Source: Microbacterium sp. LWH11-1.2 (GTDB lineage: Bacteria > Actinomycetota > Actinomycetes > Actinomycetales > Microbacteriaceae). Taken from it: 64,000 nucleotides of DNA. The DNA is taken from contig NZ_CP151636.1 of assembly GCF_038397745.1 (NCBI RefSeq), positions 620,001 to 684,000 of the forward strand, read 5' to 3'. This document shows, in pieces, positions 50,325-58,327 of the stretch. Positions within the stretch are counted from its first letter, which is position 1; each line of letters opens with the position of its first letter. The position numbers were made by a program, and so were the translations under genes. The notes under the pieces are model-generated. The model was given only the letters and a program-made list of their open reading frames with translations. It was not told the DNA's origin and did not search any database.

Positions 50325-51491
50325 ATGAACACGACACAGATCGACCCCCGCGTCCACTCCTTCCGCGTCGATGTCTCCGATGCCGCCGTGCACGATCTCC
50401 GCGCGCGGCTGCGGAATGCTCGATTCCCGCAGCCCCTGCCGGTCGACGACCGGCGCACCGGCATCCCGTCCGCCGAACTGCCGGACCTCGTCGCGCGCTG
50501 GGCCGAACACGACTGGCGAGGGACCGAAGAGCGCCTGAATGCTCTGCCGCACATCATCACCGACATCGAGGGTCAGAGCATCCACGCCGTACACGTGCGA
50601 TCTGCCCACCCGGATGCGACGCCGCTGCTGCTTCTGCACGGCTGGCCGGGTTCGTTCCTGGAGTTCGAAGGGCTGATCGACCCGCTCACCGATCCCGTCG
50701 CGCACGGGGGAGATGCGGGCGACGCGTTCGACGTGATCGTCCCCTCGCTCCCCGGATTCGGATTCTCGATGCCGCTCGTCGGCACTGCCTGGGGCACCCG
50801 CGAGATCGCCGGAGCGATGCTCGAGTTGATGACCCGCCTCGGATACGACCGCTTCGCCGTGCAGGGCGGCGACGTCGGCGCCGGGGTCGCTCCCGAGATC
50901 GGCCGGCTCGCACCGGAACGCGTGATCGGCGTGCATGTGAACGGGTCGCTCGGGAACTTCGTCGGCGACCTCGACGAGGAGACCACCGCGTCTCTCACAC
51001 CCCTCGAGCAGGATCGTCTGCGCCGTATCTCCGAGTTCATGCAGAACGAGTTCGGCTATATCTCGATGCAGTCCACGCGTCCCGGCCTCGTCGGACAGGT
51101 GCTCGCCGACAGCCCGGTCGGGCAGTTCGCCTGGATCCTCGACAAGCTCCAGGCGTGGACGCATCCGGTCGAGACACCCGCCATCGACATCCTCGGCGAG
51201 CGCTTCGTCTTCGAGAACGCAGCTCTCTACTGGTTCACGGCATCCGCCGGCACGTCGGCGTTCGTCGGATACGCGCAGGGAGGCGACTGGGGCGAGGTCC
51301 CCGAAAGCTCCGGTGTCCCGACGGCGGTCATCGTGTTCGCGCACGACGTCGGGCTGCGTTTCGCCGAGGAGAAGTCCCACCACATCGTGCGCTGGACCGA
51401 CGTGGTGGGCCAGGGCGGCCACTTCGCCGCCATGGAGGAGCCGGACATGCTCGTCGCCGACGTGCGGGAGTTCTTCCGGGCACTGCGGTAG
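50325..51491 (+). CDS. Epoxide hydrolase (EHN-domain alpha/beta hydrolase)
   Basis: A 388-residue hydrolase with the epoxide-hydrolase N-terminal domain (about 10-115) and an alpha/beta core. The oxyanion loop is HGWPGS (105-110), the nucleophile Asp183 in GGDVGAG and the catalytic His366 in GGHFAAMEEP. It adds water to an epoxide to give a diol through an enzyme ester. GAGAGAGTGAAG precedes the ATG. It is regulated, by position, by the divergent WYL protein, which suggests inducible detoxification or use of an epoxide. Confidence 0.9.
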   Translation: MNTTQIDPRVHSFRVDVSDAAVHDLRARLRNARFPQPLPVDDRRTGIPSAELPDLVARWAEHDWRGTEERLNALPHIITDIEGQSIHAVHVRSAHPDATPLLLLHGWPGSFLEFEGLIDPLTDPVAHGGDAGDAFDVIVPSLPGFGFSMPLVGTAWGTREIAGAMLELMTRLGYDRFAVQGGDVGAGVAPEIGRLAPERVIGVHVNGSLGNFVGDLDEETTASLTPLEQDRLRRISEFMQNEFGYISMQSTRPGLVGQVLADSPVGQFAWILDKLQAWTHPVETPAIDILGERFVFENAALYWFTASAGTSAFVGYAQGGDWGEVPESSGVPTAVIVFAHDVGLRFAEEKSHHIVRWTDVVGQGGHFAAMEEPDMLVADVREFFRALR

Positions 51492-51531
51492 CCGGCCCGT
51501 CGGGGCGGCAGCACACCTGCAGGCCGATTTC

Positions 51532-51573
51532 ACGGATGCAGGTCCGGACTACCTTTTCCGGACCTGCATCCGT
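51532..51573. repeat. Long palindromic element/terminator, copy 1
   Basis: ACGGATGCAGGTCCGG and CCGGACCTGCATCCGT form a perfect 16-base stem around ACTACCTTTT, between converging genes. About 40 bases after the stem (CAAAGTGTGCCGAGCGG and GATGCCGGGA) also match the second copy at 55138, so it is a dispersed repeat and not only a terminator. Confidence 0.8.
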
Positions 51574-51631
51574 CATTTCTCCCGACAAAGTGTGCCGAGC
51601 GGATGCCGGGAGACGGCGGATGCCGCTGCGG

Positions 51632-52636
51632 TCAGCGGCCGAGCGCGGCTGTCGACGCCCGGGGGATGAGGGTCGGCAGGGCGCGGGTGATGGCCCCCGG
51701 GCCACCGAGCAGGTCGAGCGCGCTGGCGGCGATCTGATCGAAGGCCGTGCGCACCGACGTCAGCGGCACGGGGAGCCTGGCTGCCAGCGGGATGTCGTTG
51801 TATCCGACGACCGACACGTCGCGCCCGACGGTCAATCCGGCGGCGGATGCGGCGGCGACGACCCCGATCGCGAGGTTGTCGTTGGCCGCGAAGATCGCGG
51901 TCGGGCGGGATGCCGCAGCGAGAAGCTCACGCCCCGCGATGTGGCCCGACTCGATGCCGTACCCGGTCGAGATGACGCGCTCCTCCGCGAGCTCGATCCC
52001 GCCCTCGGCGAGCGCCCGTCGAGCCCCGGAGAGGCGATCGCGCGCGCTCGAGGTGAACCACGGCCCGGTGATGACGGCGATCTCCCGGTGTCCGAGGTCG
52101 ACGAGATGCCGGGCGGCGAAGTAGCCGCCGGCCTCGTCGTCGCCGAGCGCCGACGGACTGACGCCGTCGGTGCGGAGGACGAGCGAGTGCGCGACTCCAC
52201 GCTCGCGCAGCGACGCCGGAAGGGTGTCATCCAGCCGCGCGGTCGCGAGGATCAGGCCGTCGACGTTCCGGTCGAGCAGGGTCTCGGTCGCCCGCCGCTC
52301 CTCGACCGGGTCGTCGCCGCAGGTCGCCACCACGGCGAACGAGCCGCGGGAACGGGCAGTGCGTTCGATCGCCTCGAACATCAGCGCCATGACGTGGTCG
52401 GTGAGCCGGGGGACGAGCACGCCGATGGTTCCGGTCGCACCGCGGCGCAGCCCGGACGCGAACATGTTGCGGCGGTAGCCCAGCTCGTCGGCGATCCGGC
52501 GCACCTTCTCGGCCGTCGAGGAGCGCGACGGCGGCGTGCGATCGTCGAGCACGCGGCTGACGGTGGAGATGCTGACGCCGGATGCCGCGGCCACGTCCTT
52601 CAGCGTGACGACATGTCGCTCCTGCTGCTCGTCCAC
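51632..52636 (-). CDS. LacI-family transcriptional regulator
   Basis: A 334-residue repressor: LacI HTH at about 10-35 (TLKDVAAASGVSISTVSRVL), hinge helix near 60 and a periplasmic-binding-protein-like effector domain. The GTG start has GAGGGGG before it. It is divergent from the DapA-like gene, whose promoter carries three tandem 12-base operator-like units, so it likely represses that operon until a small sugar or acid binds. Confidence 0.93.
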   Translation of the reverse strand: MDEQQERHVVTLKDVAAASGVSISTVSRVLDDRTPPSRSSTAEKVRRIADELGYRRNMFASGLRRGATGTIGVLVPRLTDHVMALMFEAIERTARSRGSFAVVATCGDDPVEERRATETLLDRNVDGLILATARLDDTLPASLRERGVAHSLVLRTDGVSPSALGDDEAGGYFAARHLVDLGHREIAVITGPWFTSSARDRLSGARRALAEGGIELAEERVISTGYGIESGHIAGRELLAAASRPTAIFAANDNLAIGVVAAASAAGLTVGRDVSVVGYNDIPLAARLPVPLTSVRTAFDQIAASALDLLGGPGAITRALPTLIPRASTAALGR

Positions 52637-52669
52637 GGCGTCCCCCTCGACTGATTCCGGATCCGGGTG

Positions 52670-52735
52670 TTGACATCCCCCGTGCCTCCGATCATACTTG
52701 CAATCGTTCCTGCAAACGTTCCCGCGAACGTTCCC
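52670..52735 (+). promoter_or_regulatory. DapA-like operon promoter with three tandem LacI-type half units
   Basis: TTGACA (52670-52675), 17 bases, then CATACT (52693-52698) form a strong promoter. At once after it come GCAATCGTTCCT, GCAAACGTTCCC and GCGAACGTTCCC (52700-52735), three direct units with a 12-base period, each holding the ACGTT core common to LacI-family sites. They cover the predicted transcription start. Confidence 0.75.
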
Positions 52736-52788
52736 ACAATCTCGAAGCCGAGAACATCAGCGAAGAAGCTCCAAGGAAAGGACCGATT

Positions 52789-53724
52789 ATGACTCTCGAC
52801 CTCCGCGGCCTCAACCCCGCCCCTGTCACCCCGTTCACCGAGGACGGAGCCGTCGACTACGACGCCATCCAGCGCCTCGGCTCCTGGCTCGGCTCGATCG
52901 ACGGCGTCAAGAGCCTCGTCGTGCTCGGCCACGCCGGCGAGGGCACGTTCCTCACCGAGGAGGAGCAGCTCGACGTCATCCGCGCGTTCGTCGCCTCGAC
53001 AGACGGCCGCGTCCCGGTCATCGCCGGCATCACCAAGGAGGGCAACAAGACCGCTGCTCTCGAGGCCAAGGCCGCCGTCGACGCCGGCGCGACCGCCGGT
53101 CTCGTGTACCCGTCGCACGGCTGGCTGCGCTTCGGCTACCAGCAGGGCGCCCCGCAGTCCCGGTACCGCGAGATCTACGAGGAGTCGGGCCTGCCCCTCA
53201 TCCTCTTCCAGTACCCCGACAACACCAAGGCGACGTACGACCTCGACACGCAGCTCGAGATCGCCGGGCAAGAGGGCGTGTTCGCCACGAAGAACGGCGT
53301 CCGCAACATGCGCCGCTGGTACACCGAGATCCCCGCGCTGCGCGCCGCCTACCCCGACCTGCAGATCCTGTCCTGCCACGACGAGTACCTGCTGCCGACG
53401 ATGTTCGACGTCGACGGCCTGCTGGTCGGCTACGGCAACGTCGCTCCCGAGCCGCTCATCGAGCTCATCGCCGCAGGCAAGGCGCGCGACTATGAGGCAG
53501 CGCACGCGATCCACGAGCGCCTGCTCCCGGTGACGCAGAACGTGTACCACCGCGGCTCGCACATGGAGGGCACCGTCGCCCTGAAGTGGGGCCTCGTGCA
53601 GCGCGGCATCCTCGATCACGCGACCGTCCGCACGCCGCTCCTCCCCCTGCCGGACGGGGCGGATGCCGAGATCGCCGCCGCCTTCGCTCTCGCCGGACTC
53701 GGCAAGGTCACCGTCTCCGCGTGA
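52789..53724 (+). CDS. DapA-family (dihydrodipicolinate synthase/NAL-like) aldolase or dehydratase
   Basis: A 311-residue TIM-barrel lyase. The Schiff-base Lys168 (GVFATKNG) and catalytic Tyr142 (FQYPDN) are in place; the GHAGEGTFLT segment (47-56) replaces the GTTGE pocket of true DapA, so the substrate is not the lysine-pathway one. It likely cleaves or dehydrates a keto acid. It is the first gene after the LacI-controlled promoter and is followed by an Nramp-fold transporter, which implies a catabolic pair. GGAAAGGA precedes the ATG. Confidence 0.88.
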   Translation: MTLDLRGLNPAPVTPFTEDGAVDYDAIQRLGSWLGSIDGVKSLVVLGHAGEGTFLTEEEQLDVIRAFVASTDGRVPVIAGITKEGNKTAALEAKAAVDAGATAGLVYPSHGWLRFGYQQGAPQSRYREIYEESGLPLILFQYPDNTKATYDLDTQLEIAGQEGVFATKNGVRNMRRWYTEIPALRAAYPDLQILSCHDEYLLPTMFDVDGLLVGYGNVAPEPLIELIAAGKARDYEAAHAIHERLLPVTQNVYHRGSHMEGTVALKWGLVQRGILDHATVRTPLLPLPDGADAEIAAAFALAGLGKVTVSA

Positions 53725-53730
53725 CGACCA

Positions 53731-53762
53731 GGGCGGGGCGGTCGCCCGAGACCGCCCCGCCC
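53731..53762 (+). terminator. Intercistronic stem-loop between DapA-like and Nramp-like genes
   Basis: GGGCGGGGCGGTC and GACCGCCCCGCCC make a perfect 13-base stem around GCCCGA. No T run follows. It probably lowers expression of the transporter relative to the enzyme or stabilises the upstream message. Confidence 0.65.
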
Positions 53763-53803
53763 ATCACCCCCCTGCAGTCAACGACGACTCGAAGGACACG
53801 AAC

Positions 53804-55111
53804 ATGAACGAACGCACGAAAACGCGTCACGCCTCGCCCACACCCGGCACTGGCTATGGGCGGGTCTCCACTGAGACGATGAAGAACATCGTCACCTCAC
53901 GCAAGCAACGGCGCCCGTTCTGGCAGCACCTGGCCCTCATCGGCCCGGCGTTCGTCGCGGGCGCCTGGCAGTTCGGCCCCGGCAACCTGACCACCGCGGT
54001 CCAGGCCGGCAGCGGCTACCAGTACGCCCTCATCTGGGTGATCGTGGTCTCGACGATCCTGATGATCTTCCTCACCGACATGGCCGTGCGCCTCGGCATC
54101 AAGTCGCCCACGTCGCTCATCTCCTCTATCAAGGAGCACCTCGGCGGTTGGGTGGGCGTGCTCGCCGGCATCGGCGTCTTCCTCATCACGCTGTGCTTCT
54201 CGGTCGGCAACGCCGTCGGCTCCGGCCTCGGCCTGTCGATGCTCTTCGGCGGCAGCCCGATCATGTGGACGGTCATCTGCACCGCCGCGGTCGCCGCGCT
54301 GCTGCTGCTCCGCAACGTCTACCGCGTCGTCGAGAAGGTCCTCATCGTGATCGTCGCGCTGATGGCGATCGCGTTCATCGCCTCGGCGTTCATCTCGAAC
54401 CCCGACTGGGCCGCGGCCGGAGCAGGACTCCTCCCCACGTTCCCGGGCGGCGCGTGGCTTCTCATCGTCGCGCTCGTCGGCACGAACTTCTCCATCAACG
54501 CCGCGTTCTACACGGCCTACGGCACCAAGGAGCGCGGTCGCACAGAGGCCGACTACCGCGACGTGACGATCGTCGACACGATCCCCGGCATCGTCGCGCC
54601 CGGCATCATGACCGCGCTGGTCATCGTCGTCGCGGCATCCGTCCTGGGCAAGACCGGAGAGGCGGCGCCGACCGTGGTCGCCCTCGCCGGGATCTTCGAG
54701 CCGCTGGCCGGTCCCGTCGGCTCGACGGTGTTCGCGCTCGGATTCTTCGGCGCGGCGTTCTCGTCGATGATCGCGAATGCGACGGCCGGAGGCACGATGC
54801 TGTCCGACGGACTGGGTCGTGGCGCGTCGTCGAGCTCGCTCACCGCGAAGCTCGTGAGCGCCGGCATCCTCGTCTTCGGCATCGCCGTGACGGTGATCTT
54901 CCAGGAGTCGCCGGTGCAGCTGATCGTGATCGCGCAGGCGCTGACCGTCTTCGTCGCGCCGGTGCTCGCCGCGCTGATCATCGTCATGGCGAACCGCGTG
55001 AAGCTCATGGGCGACATGCGCAACACCTGGTGGCAGAACGCGGCAGGCATCATCGGCCTGGTGGCCGTGCTCGCCCTCTCTGTGCGGCTGTTCCTGACCC
55101 TGATCGGGTAG
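53804..55111 (+). CDS. Nramp-fold membrane transporter without canonical metal-binding residues
   Basis: A 435-residue protein with about 11 helices that aligns with the Nramp family. The first-helix DPGN motif is GPGN (Gly58-Asn61), and in helix 6 the metal-binding Met of the A-x-M-P-H segment is Ser230 (GTNFSINAAF). Without the Asp and Met ligands, Mn(II)/Fe(II) transport is doubtful. It is the second gene of an operon with a DapA-like lyase under LacI control, so an organic acid or other non-metal substrate is plausible. AAGGAC precedes ATG 53804; upstream in-frame ATGs overlap the DapA-like gene. Confidence 0.85.
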   Translation: MNERTKTRHASPTPGTGYGRVSTETMKNIVTSRKQRRPFWQHLALIGPAFVAGAWQFGPGNLTTAVQAGSGYQYALIWVIVVSTILMIFLTDMAVRLGIKSPTSLISSIKEHLGGWVGVLAGIGVFLITLCFSVGNAVGSGLGLSMLFGGSPIMWTVICTAAVAALLLLRNVYRVVEKVLIVIVALMAIAFIASAFISNPDWAAAGAGLLPTFPGGAWLLIVALVGTNFSINAAFYTAYGTKERGRTEADYRDVTIVDTIPGIVAPGIMTALVIVVAASVLGKTGEAAPTVVALAGIFEPLAGPVGSTVFALGFFGAAFSSMIANATAGGTMLSDGLGRGASSSSLTAKLVSAGILVFGIAVTVIFQESPVQLIVIAQALTVFVAPVLAALIIVMANRVKLMGDMRNTWWQNAAGIIGLVAVLALSVRLFLTLIG

Positions 55112-55137
55112 CCCCCACCACAGTCGTCGGGACATTT

Positions 55138-55181
55138 CACGGATGCAGGTCCAGAACGCGCTTTCTGGACCTGCATCCGTG
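55138..55181. repeat. Long palindromic element/terminator, copy 2
   Basis: CACGGATGCAGGTCCAGAA and TTCTGGACCTGCATCCGTG make a perfect 19-base stem around CGCGCT, 27 bases past the Nramp-like stop. The following CAAAGTGCGCCGAACGG and GATGCCGGGA match the flank of copy 1 at 51532, so the shared unit is about 90 bases. Confidence 0.8.
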
Positions 55182-55259
55182 TTCTCGACCTGCAAAGTGC
55201 GCCGAACGGATGCCGGGACCGGGCGGATCCGGAGCCCAGGGGCAGCCTTCCGCCTCAGG

Positions 55260-55333
55260 TTCTGCGGCCGATAAGAACTTCTGCGGCCCGAATCCCCCGA
55301 TCCGGGCCGCAGAAGTCGCGGATGGCCGCAGAA
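55260..55333. repeat. Nested inverted-repeat element (TTCTGCGGCC family)
   Basis: Outer arms TTCTGCGGCC (55260-55269) and GGCCGCAGAA (55324-55333) enclose a perfect 14-base inner pair ACTTCTGCGGCCCG (55277-55290) and CGGGCCGCAGAAGT (55303-55316). The same unit thus occurs four times as plus, plus, minus, minus. It lies just 3' of the azoreductase gene. Confidence 0.8.
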
Positions 55334-55354
55334 GTTGCGGCCGGATGCCGTGAC

Positions 55355-56011
55355 TCAGGCGACCTGCGAGCCCCGCAGCGCGGCGACCTCGCGGCCGTAC
55401 GTGACCGCGTCGGTCTCGGCGGCCTCCTTGAGCTCCTGCGCGGTGTCGGCGAACGCGTCAAGCGCCGGGTTCACGCCCACGAGGGTGAACGGACGCTGCA
55501 CGACGCGCAGGTCGAGGCCCCAGACATCCTCGAGCACGCGACGCAGCCATCCGGTCGAGTGGTCCCAGCCGTCCTTGGGCGTGCCGGGGGCGTAGTTTCC
55601 GCCGAGCACCGTGACGAGGGTCGCGGGCTTGCCGTTCAGGGCCGTGCCCGTCGGGTCGATCCGCGGATCGGTGTAGGCGAGGTCGAACCAGGTCTTGAAG
55701 TGCTGCGAGACGCCGTAGTTGTAGAGCGGCACGGCGAACAGCAGCGCATCGGCGCCGATCAACTCGTCGGCGAAGCTCGTGGCGAGCGCGCGGGCCTCGT
55801 TCTGCGCGGGGGTGCGCTGGGCTGCGTCGACGAAACCGCCGGTGACGGCATCCGCCCACGCCGTCGCGGGAACGGGGTCGGCCGCGAGGTCGCGGCGCGT
55901 GACCGTCGAGTCGGGGTGTGATGCCGTCCACTCGGCCTCGACGAGGTCGGCGAGTGCGCGGCTGGCGGACGACGCGGGAAGGATGCTGGCATCCAGGCGG
56001 AACAGGGACAT
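55355..56011 (-). CDS. FMN-dependent NADH-azoreductase (AzoR-like)
   Basis: A 218-residue flavodoxin-fold oxidoreductase. FMN-phosphate loop near SILPASSASRALAD (9-22) and the family stretch VPLYNYGVSQHFKTWFD are clear. It reduces azo dyes or, more likely in nature, quinones with NADH. GAGAGG precedes the ATG. It is divergent from an HxlR regulator, an arrangement typical of quinone- or aldehyde-induced detoxification genes. Confidence 0.92.
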   Translation of the reverse strand: MSLFRLDASILPASSASRALADLVEAEWTASHPDSTVTRRDLAADPVPATAWADAVTGGFVDAAQRTPAQNEARALATSFADELIGADALLFAVPLYNYGVSQHFKTWFDLAYTDPRIDPTGTALNGKPATLVTVLGGNYAPGTPKDGWDHSTGWLRRVLEDVWGLDLRVVQRPFTLVGVNPALDAFADTAQELKEAAETDAVTYGREVAALRGSQVA

Positions 56012-56034
56012 GTCAAACCTCTCGTTTTCGTAGT

Positions 56035-56053
56035 CGCTAGGTTTTTCTTAGCG
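56035..56053. promoter_or_regulatory. HxlR operator candidate
   Basis: CGCTAggtttttctTAGCG is an inverted repeat with five-base arms between azoR-like and hxlR-like starts. It is placed to control both divergent promoters. Confidence 0.5.
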
Positions 56054-56087
56054 GCAGTGGTTAACGTAGCACGAGTAGGATGGAGGC

Positions 56088-56426
56088 ATGCCCGAGCTCG
56101 AGGAGGCAGTGCAACGGTGTGACGCCGCCGTCACACTGGCCTTCAGCGTGCTCGGAAAGCGATGGAACGGCATGATCGTCGCCTCGCTCGGCGCCGGGCC
56201 CTCGACCTTCGTCGCGCTGCGCCGCGCTGTGGCCGGGATCAGCGACACCGTCCTCTCCGACCGGCTCGCCGAACTCGCCGAGACCGGGCTCGTGGCCCGC
56301 ACCGTCGACGCGGGCCCTCCGGTCACCGTGTCATACGCCCTGACCGCGAGCGGGCAGGGTCTGCTGCCGATCCTCGATCAGCTCGGCGCGTGGGCCTCGG
56401 CGAACCTCGAGCGTCGCGAGGCCTGA
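56088..56426 (+). CDS. HxlR-family transcriptional regulator
   Basis: A 112-residue winged helix protein (about 18-90) with the HxlR-typical N-terminal cysteine (Cys11 in QRCDAAV), which in relatives such as YodB and QorR senses quinones or oxidants. GGAGG and also TAGGAT lie before ATG 56088. It probably represses the divergent azoreductase gene until its cysteine reacts. Confidence 0.92.
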   Translation: MPELEEAVQRCDAAVTLAFSVLGKRWNGMIVASLGAGPSTFVALRRAVAGISDTVLSDRLAELAETGLVARTVDAGPPVTVSYALTASGQGLLPILDQLGAWASANLERREA

Positions 56427-56498
56427 GACCCTGATCAGATCCGGCATCCGTCCCCGGCATCCGTCCCCGGCAGGCCCACTCCCGGCATCCATCCCCGG

Positions 56499-56566
56499 TT
56501 TGCAGGTCGAGATCACATTTGCAGGTCGAGATCCTCGATTCTGACCTGCAAAGTGCGATCTCGACC
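56499..56566. repeat. Direct/inverted repeat element (TTTGCAGGTC family)
   Basis: TTTGCAGGTCGAGATC occurs at 56499-56514 and 56518-56533 (19-base period), followed by inverted parts GACCTGCAAA (56543-56552) and GATCTCGACC (56557-56566). The fragment GACCTGCAAAGTGCG is also in the repeat at 55187. Preceding bases 56430-56490 hold four GGCATCC-type words. Confidence 0.75.
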
Positions 56567-56608
56567 GACATCCTGCCCCAGATCGGACAACACCGGGCCG
56601 GCCGCGGC

Positions 56609-58177
56609 TCACCAGGGGCTGGGCTCGTAGTCCTTCAGGAACACGCCGTGCACGTCTTCGCCGGCCTCGCCGCGCACGATCGGGTCGTACACGCGGGCGG
56701 CGCCGTCGACCAGGTCGAGCGGAGCGTGGAAGCCCTCCTCGGCCAGGCGCACCTTCGTGTAGTGCGGGCGTTCGTCGGTGATCCAGCCGGTGTCGACGGC
56801 GGTCATCAGGATGCCGTCGGTCTCGAGCATCTCCCCGGCACTCGTGCGCGTGAGCATGTTCAGCGCGGCCTTCGCCATGTTCGTGTGCGGATGCCCCGGG
56901 CCCTTGTACCGGCGGGAGAACTGCCCCTCCATCGCCGACACGTTGACGACGTACTTGCGGTGGGAATCGGATGCCGCCATCGACGCGCGCAGGCGGCTGA
57001 TCAGCAGGAACGGCGCCGTGGTGTTGGCGAGCTGCACCTCGAGCATCTCGAGCGGATCGACCTGGTCGATCGACTGCACCCAGCTGTTCACGCGGTTGAC
57101 GTCGGGCACGAGTCCGCCCGCGTCGATCGCGGTGCCGTCGGCGTGCTTCTCGAGCGACGACGACCCGGGTGCCATCGCCAGCCTTGCGAGGTCTTCCGCC
57201 GTGAGCGCCTGGCCACCCTGCTCGGCGACCGTTCCGCCGAGGGCGGCGACCGACAGCAGCGGGTGCGAGTCGACCGACGCCTGCAGCGCCTGGGGGTGCG
57301 GGTCGACGGTGTGCCCGAAGGTCTCCATCTCGGGGAGCGGACCGTCGGGGAGCGGCTGCAGCTCGGCATCCGCCAGCAGCGAGTAGGCACCGGGCGAGCG
57401 GCGCACGGTCTGCGCGGCGTTGTTGATGAGGATGTCGAGGGGTCCCTGCGCAGCGACCGAATCGGCCAGCCCGATCACCTGGGCGGGATCGCGCAGGTCG
57501 ATGCCGACGACGCGAAGGCGGTGCAGCCAGTCGGCCGAGTCGGGCAGGGCCGAGAAACGGCGCACGGCGTCCCGCGGGAAGCGCGTCGTGATCGTGGTGT
57601 GCGCACCGTCGCGCAGCAGCCGCAGCGCGATGTGCATGCCGATCTTGGCGCGGCCTCCGGTGAGCAGTGCGCGCTTGCCGGTGAGGTCGGTGCGGGCGTT
57701 GCGCTTGCCGTGGCTGAAGCGCGCGCAGTCGGGGCACAGCTGGTGGTAGAACGCGTCCACGAGGGTGTACGGCTGCTTGCAGATGTAGCAGTTGCGGGGC
57801 TTCAGCAGCTCCCCCGCGATCGGGGCATCCACCACGCTCGTCGCGAGGTCATGACCGCGGGTCTCGTCGTCGATGCGATCGGGAGCACCCGTGGCCGTGC
57901 GGGCGACGACGGCCTTGTCGGCCTCGGCGATCGCATCGCGGATCTCCTTGCGGCGCACGCGCTTGACGGCCTTGAACATCGCGGCGGTCGCGTGGCGCAC
58001 GGCGACGAAGTCCGGATGCTCGTTGTCGATCTCGTGCAGGTGCGCGAGCACGCGGAGGGTCGTGGCCAGATCGTCGGGGTCGATGCCGGCGCCCAGCACG
58101 TCGCGCAGCCGATCGCTCGCGGTGACCTCGCCCGCGGGGTCTCCGAGCTCGTCGAAGGGTCCAGGCGCGTCGGTCAT
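56609..58177 (-). CDS. SDR-family oxidoreductase with N-terminal zinc-ribbon insert
   Basis: A 522-residue protein, twice normal SDR length. Residues 1-125 are helical and unassigned. Cys130, Cys133, Cys148 and Cys151 (CYIC...CPDC) form a zinc-ribbon or rubredoxin-like knuckle. The Rossmann loop TGGRAKIG is at 173-180, with NNAAQ and VNVSAMEG following. At the catalytic site the Lys is in TNMAKAALN, where the classic YxxxK Tyr is Thr, so the chemistry is atypical. A TAAAAT leaderless -10 sets the start. It is transcribed alone. A role in RNA or protein modification cannot be excluded. Confidence 0.82.
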   Translation of the reverse strand: MTDAPGPFDELGDPAGEVTASDRLRDVLGAGIDPDDLATTLRVLAHLHEIDNEHPDFVAVRHATAAMFKAVKRVRRKEIRDAIAEADKAVVARTATGAPDRIDDETRGHDLATSVVDAPIAGELLKPRNCYICKQPYTLVDAFYHQLCPDCARFSHGKRNARTDLTGKRALLTGGRAKIGMHIALRLLRDGAHTTITTRFPRDAVRRFSALPDSADWLHRLRVVGIDLRDPAQVIGLADSVAAQGPLDILINNAAQTVRRSPGAYSLLADAELQPLPDGPLPEMETFGHTVDPHPQALQASVDSHPLLSVAALGGTVAEQGGQALTAEDLARLAMAPGSSSLEKHADGTAIDAGGLVPDVNRVNSWVQSIDQVDPLEMLEVQLANTTAPFLLISRLRASMAASDSHRKYVVNVSAMEGQFSRRYKGPGHPHTNMAKAALNMLTRTSAGEMLETDGILMTAVDTGWITDERPHYTKVRLAEEGFHAPLDLVDGAARVYDPIVRGEAGEDVHGVFLKDYEPSPW

Positions 58178-58184
58178 TGTGCCG

Positions 58185-58190
58185 ATTTTA
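58185..58190 (-). promoter_or_regulatory. -10 element giving a leaderless zinc-ribbon SDR transcript
   Basis: On the minus strand TAAAAT is followed by seven bases and the ATG at 58177, a textbook TANNNT-N7-ATG leaderless promoter. Confidence 0.6.
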
Positions 58191-58227
58191 CGCGAGTGTC
58201 CTGGGGGTTCGGTGCGGCCGGGTGCGC

Positions 58228-58312
58228 GTGCACAATTCAGCAAGAACGCGCGCGATCCGGCCGGTTCGGCTCCCAGCGCCGCGATCGGACGGATTCTTGC
58301 TGAATCGTGCAC
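58228..58312. repeat. 85-bp inverted-repeat element, copy C
   Basis: GTGCACAATTCAGCAAGAA and TTCTTGCTGAATCGTGCAC match as inverted ends at 18 of 19 positions; total 85 bases. It lies between two minus-strand SDR genes. This copy has the longest arms and defines the full end motif. Confidence 0.85.
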
Positions 58313-58327
58313 GCCCTCCACGAGTCG

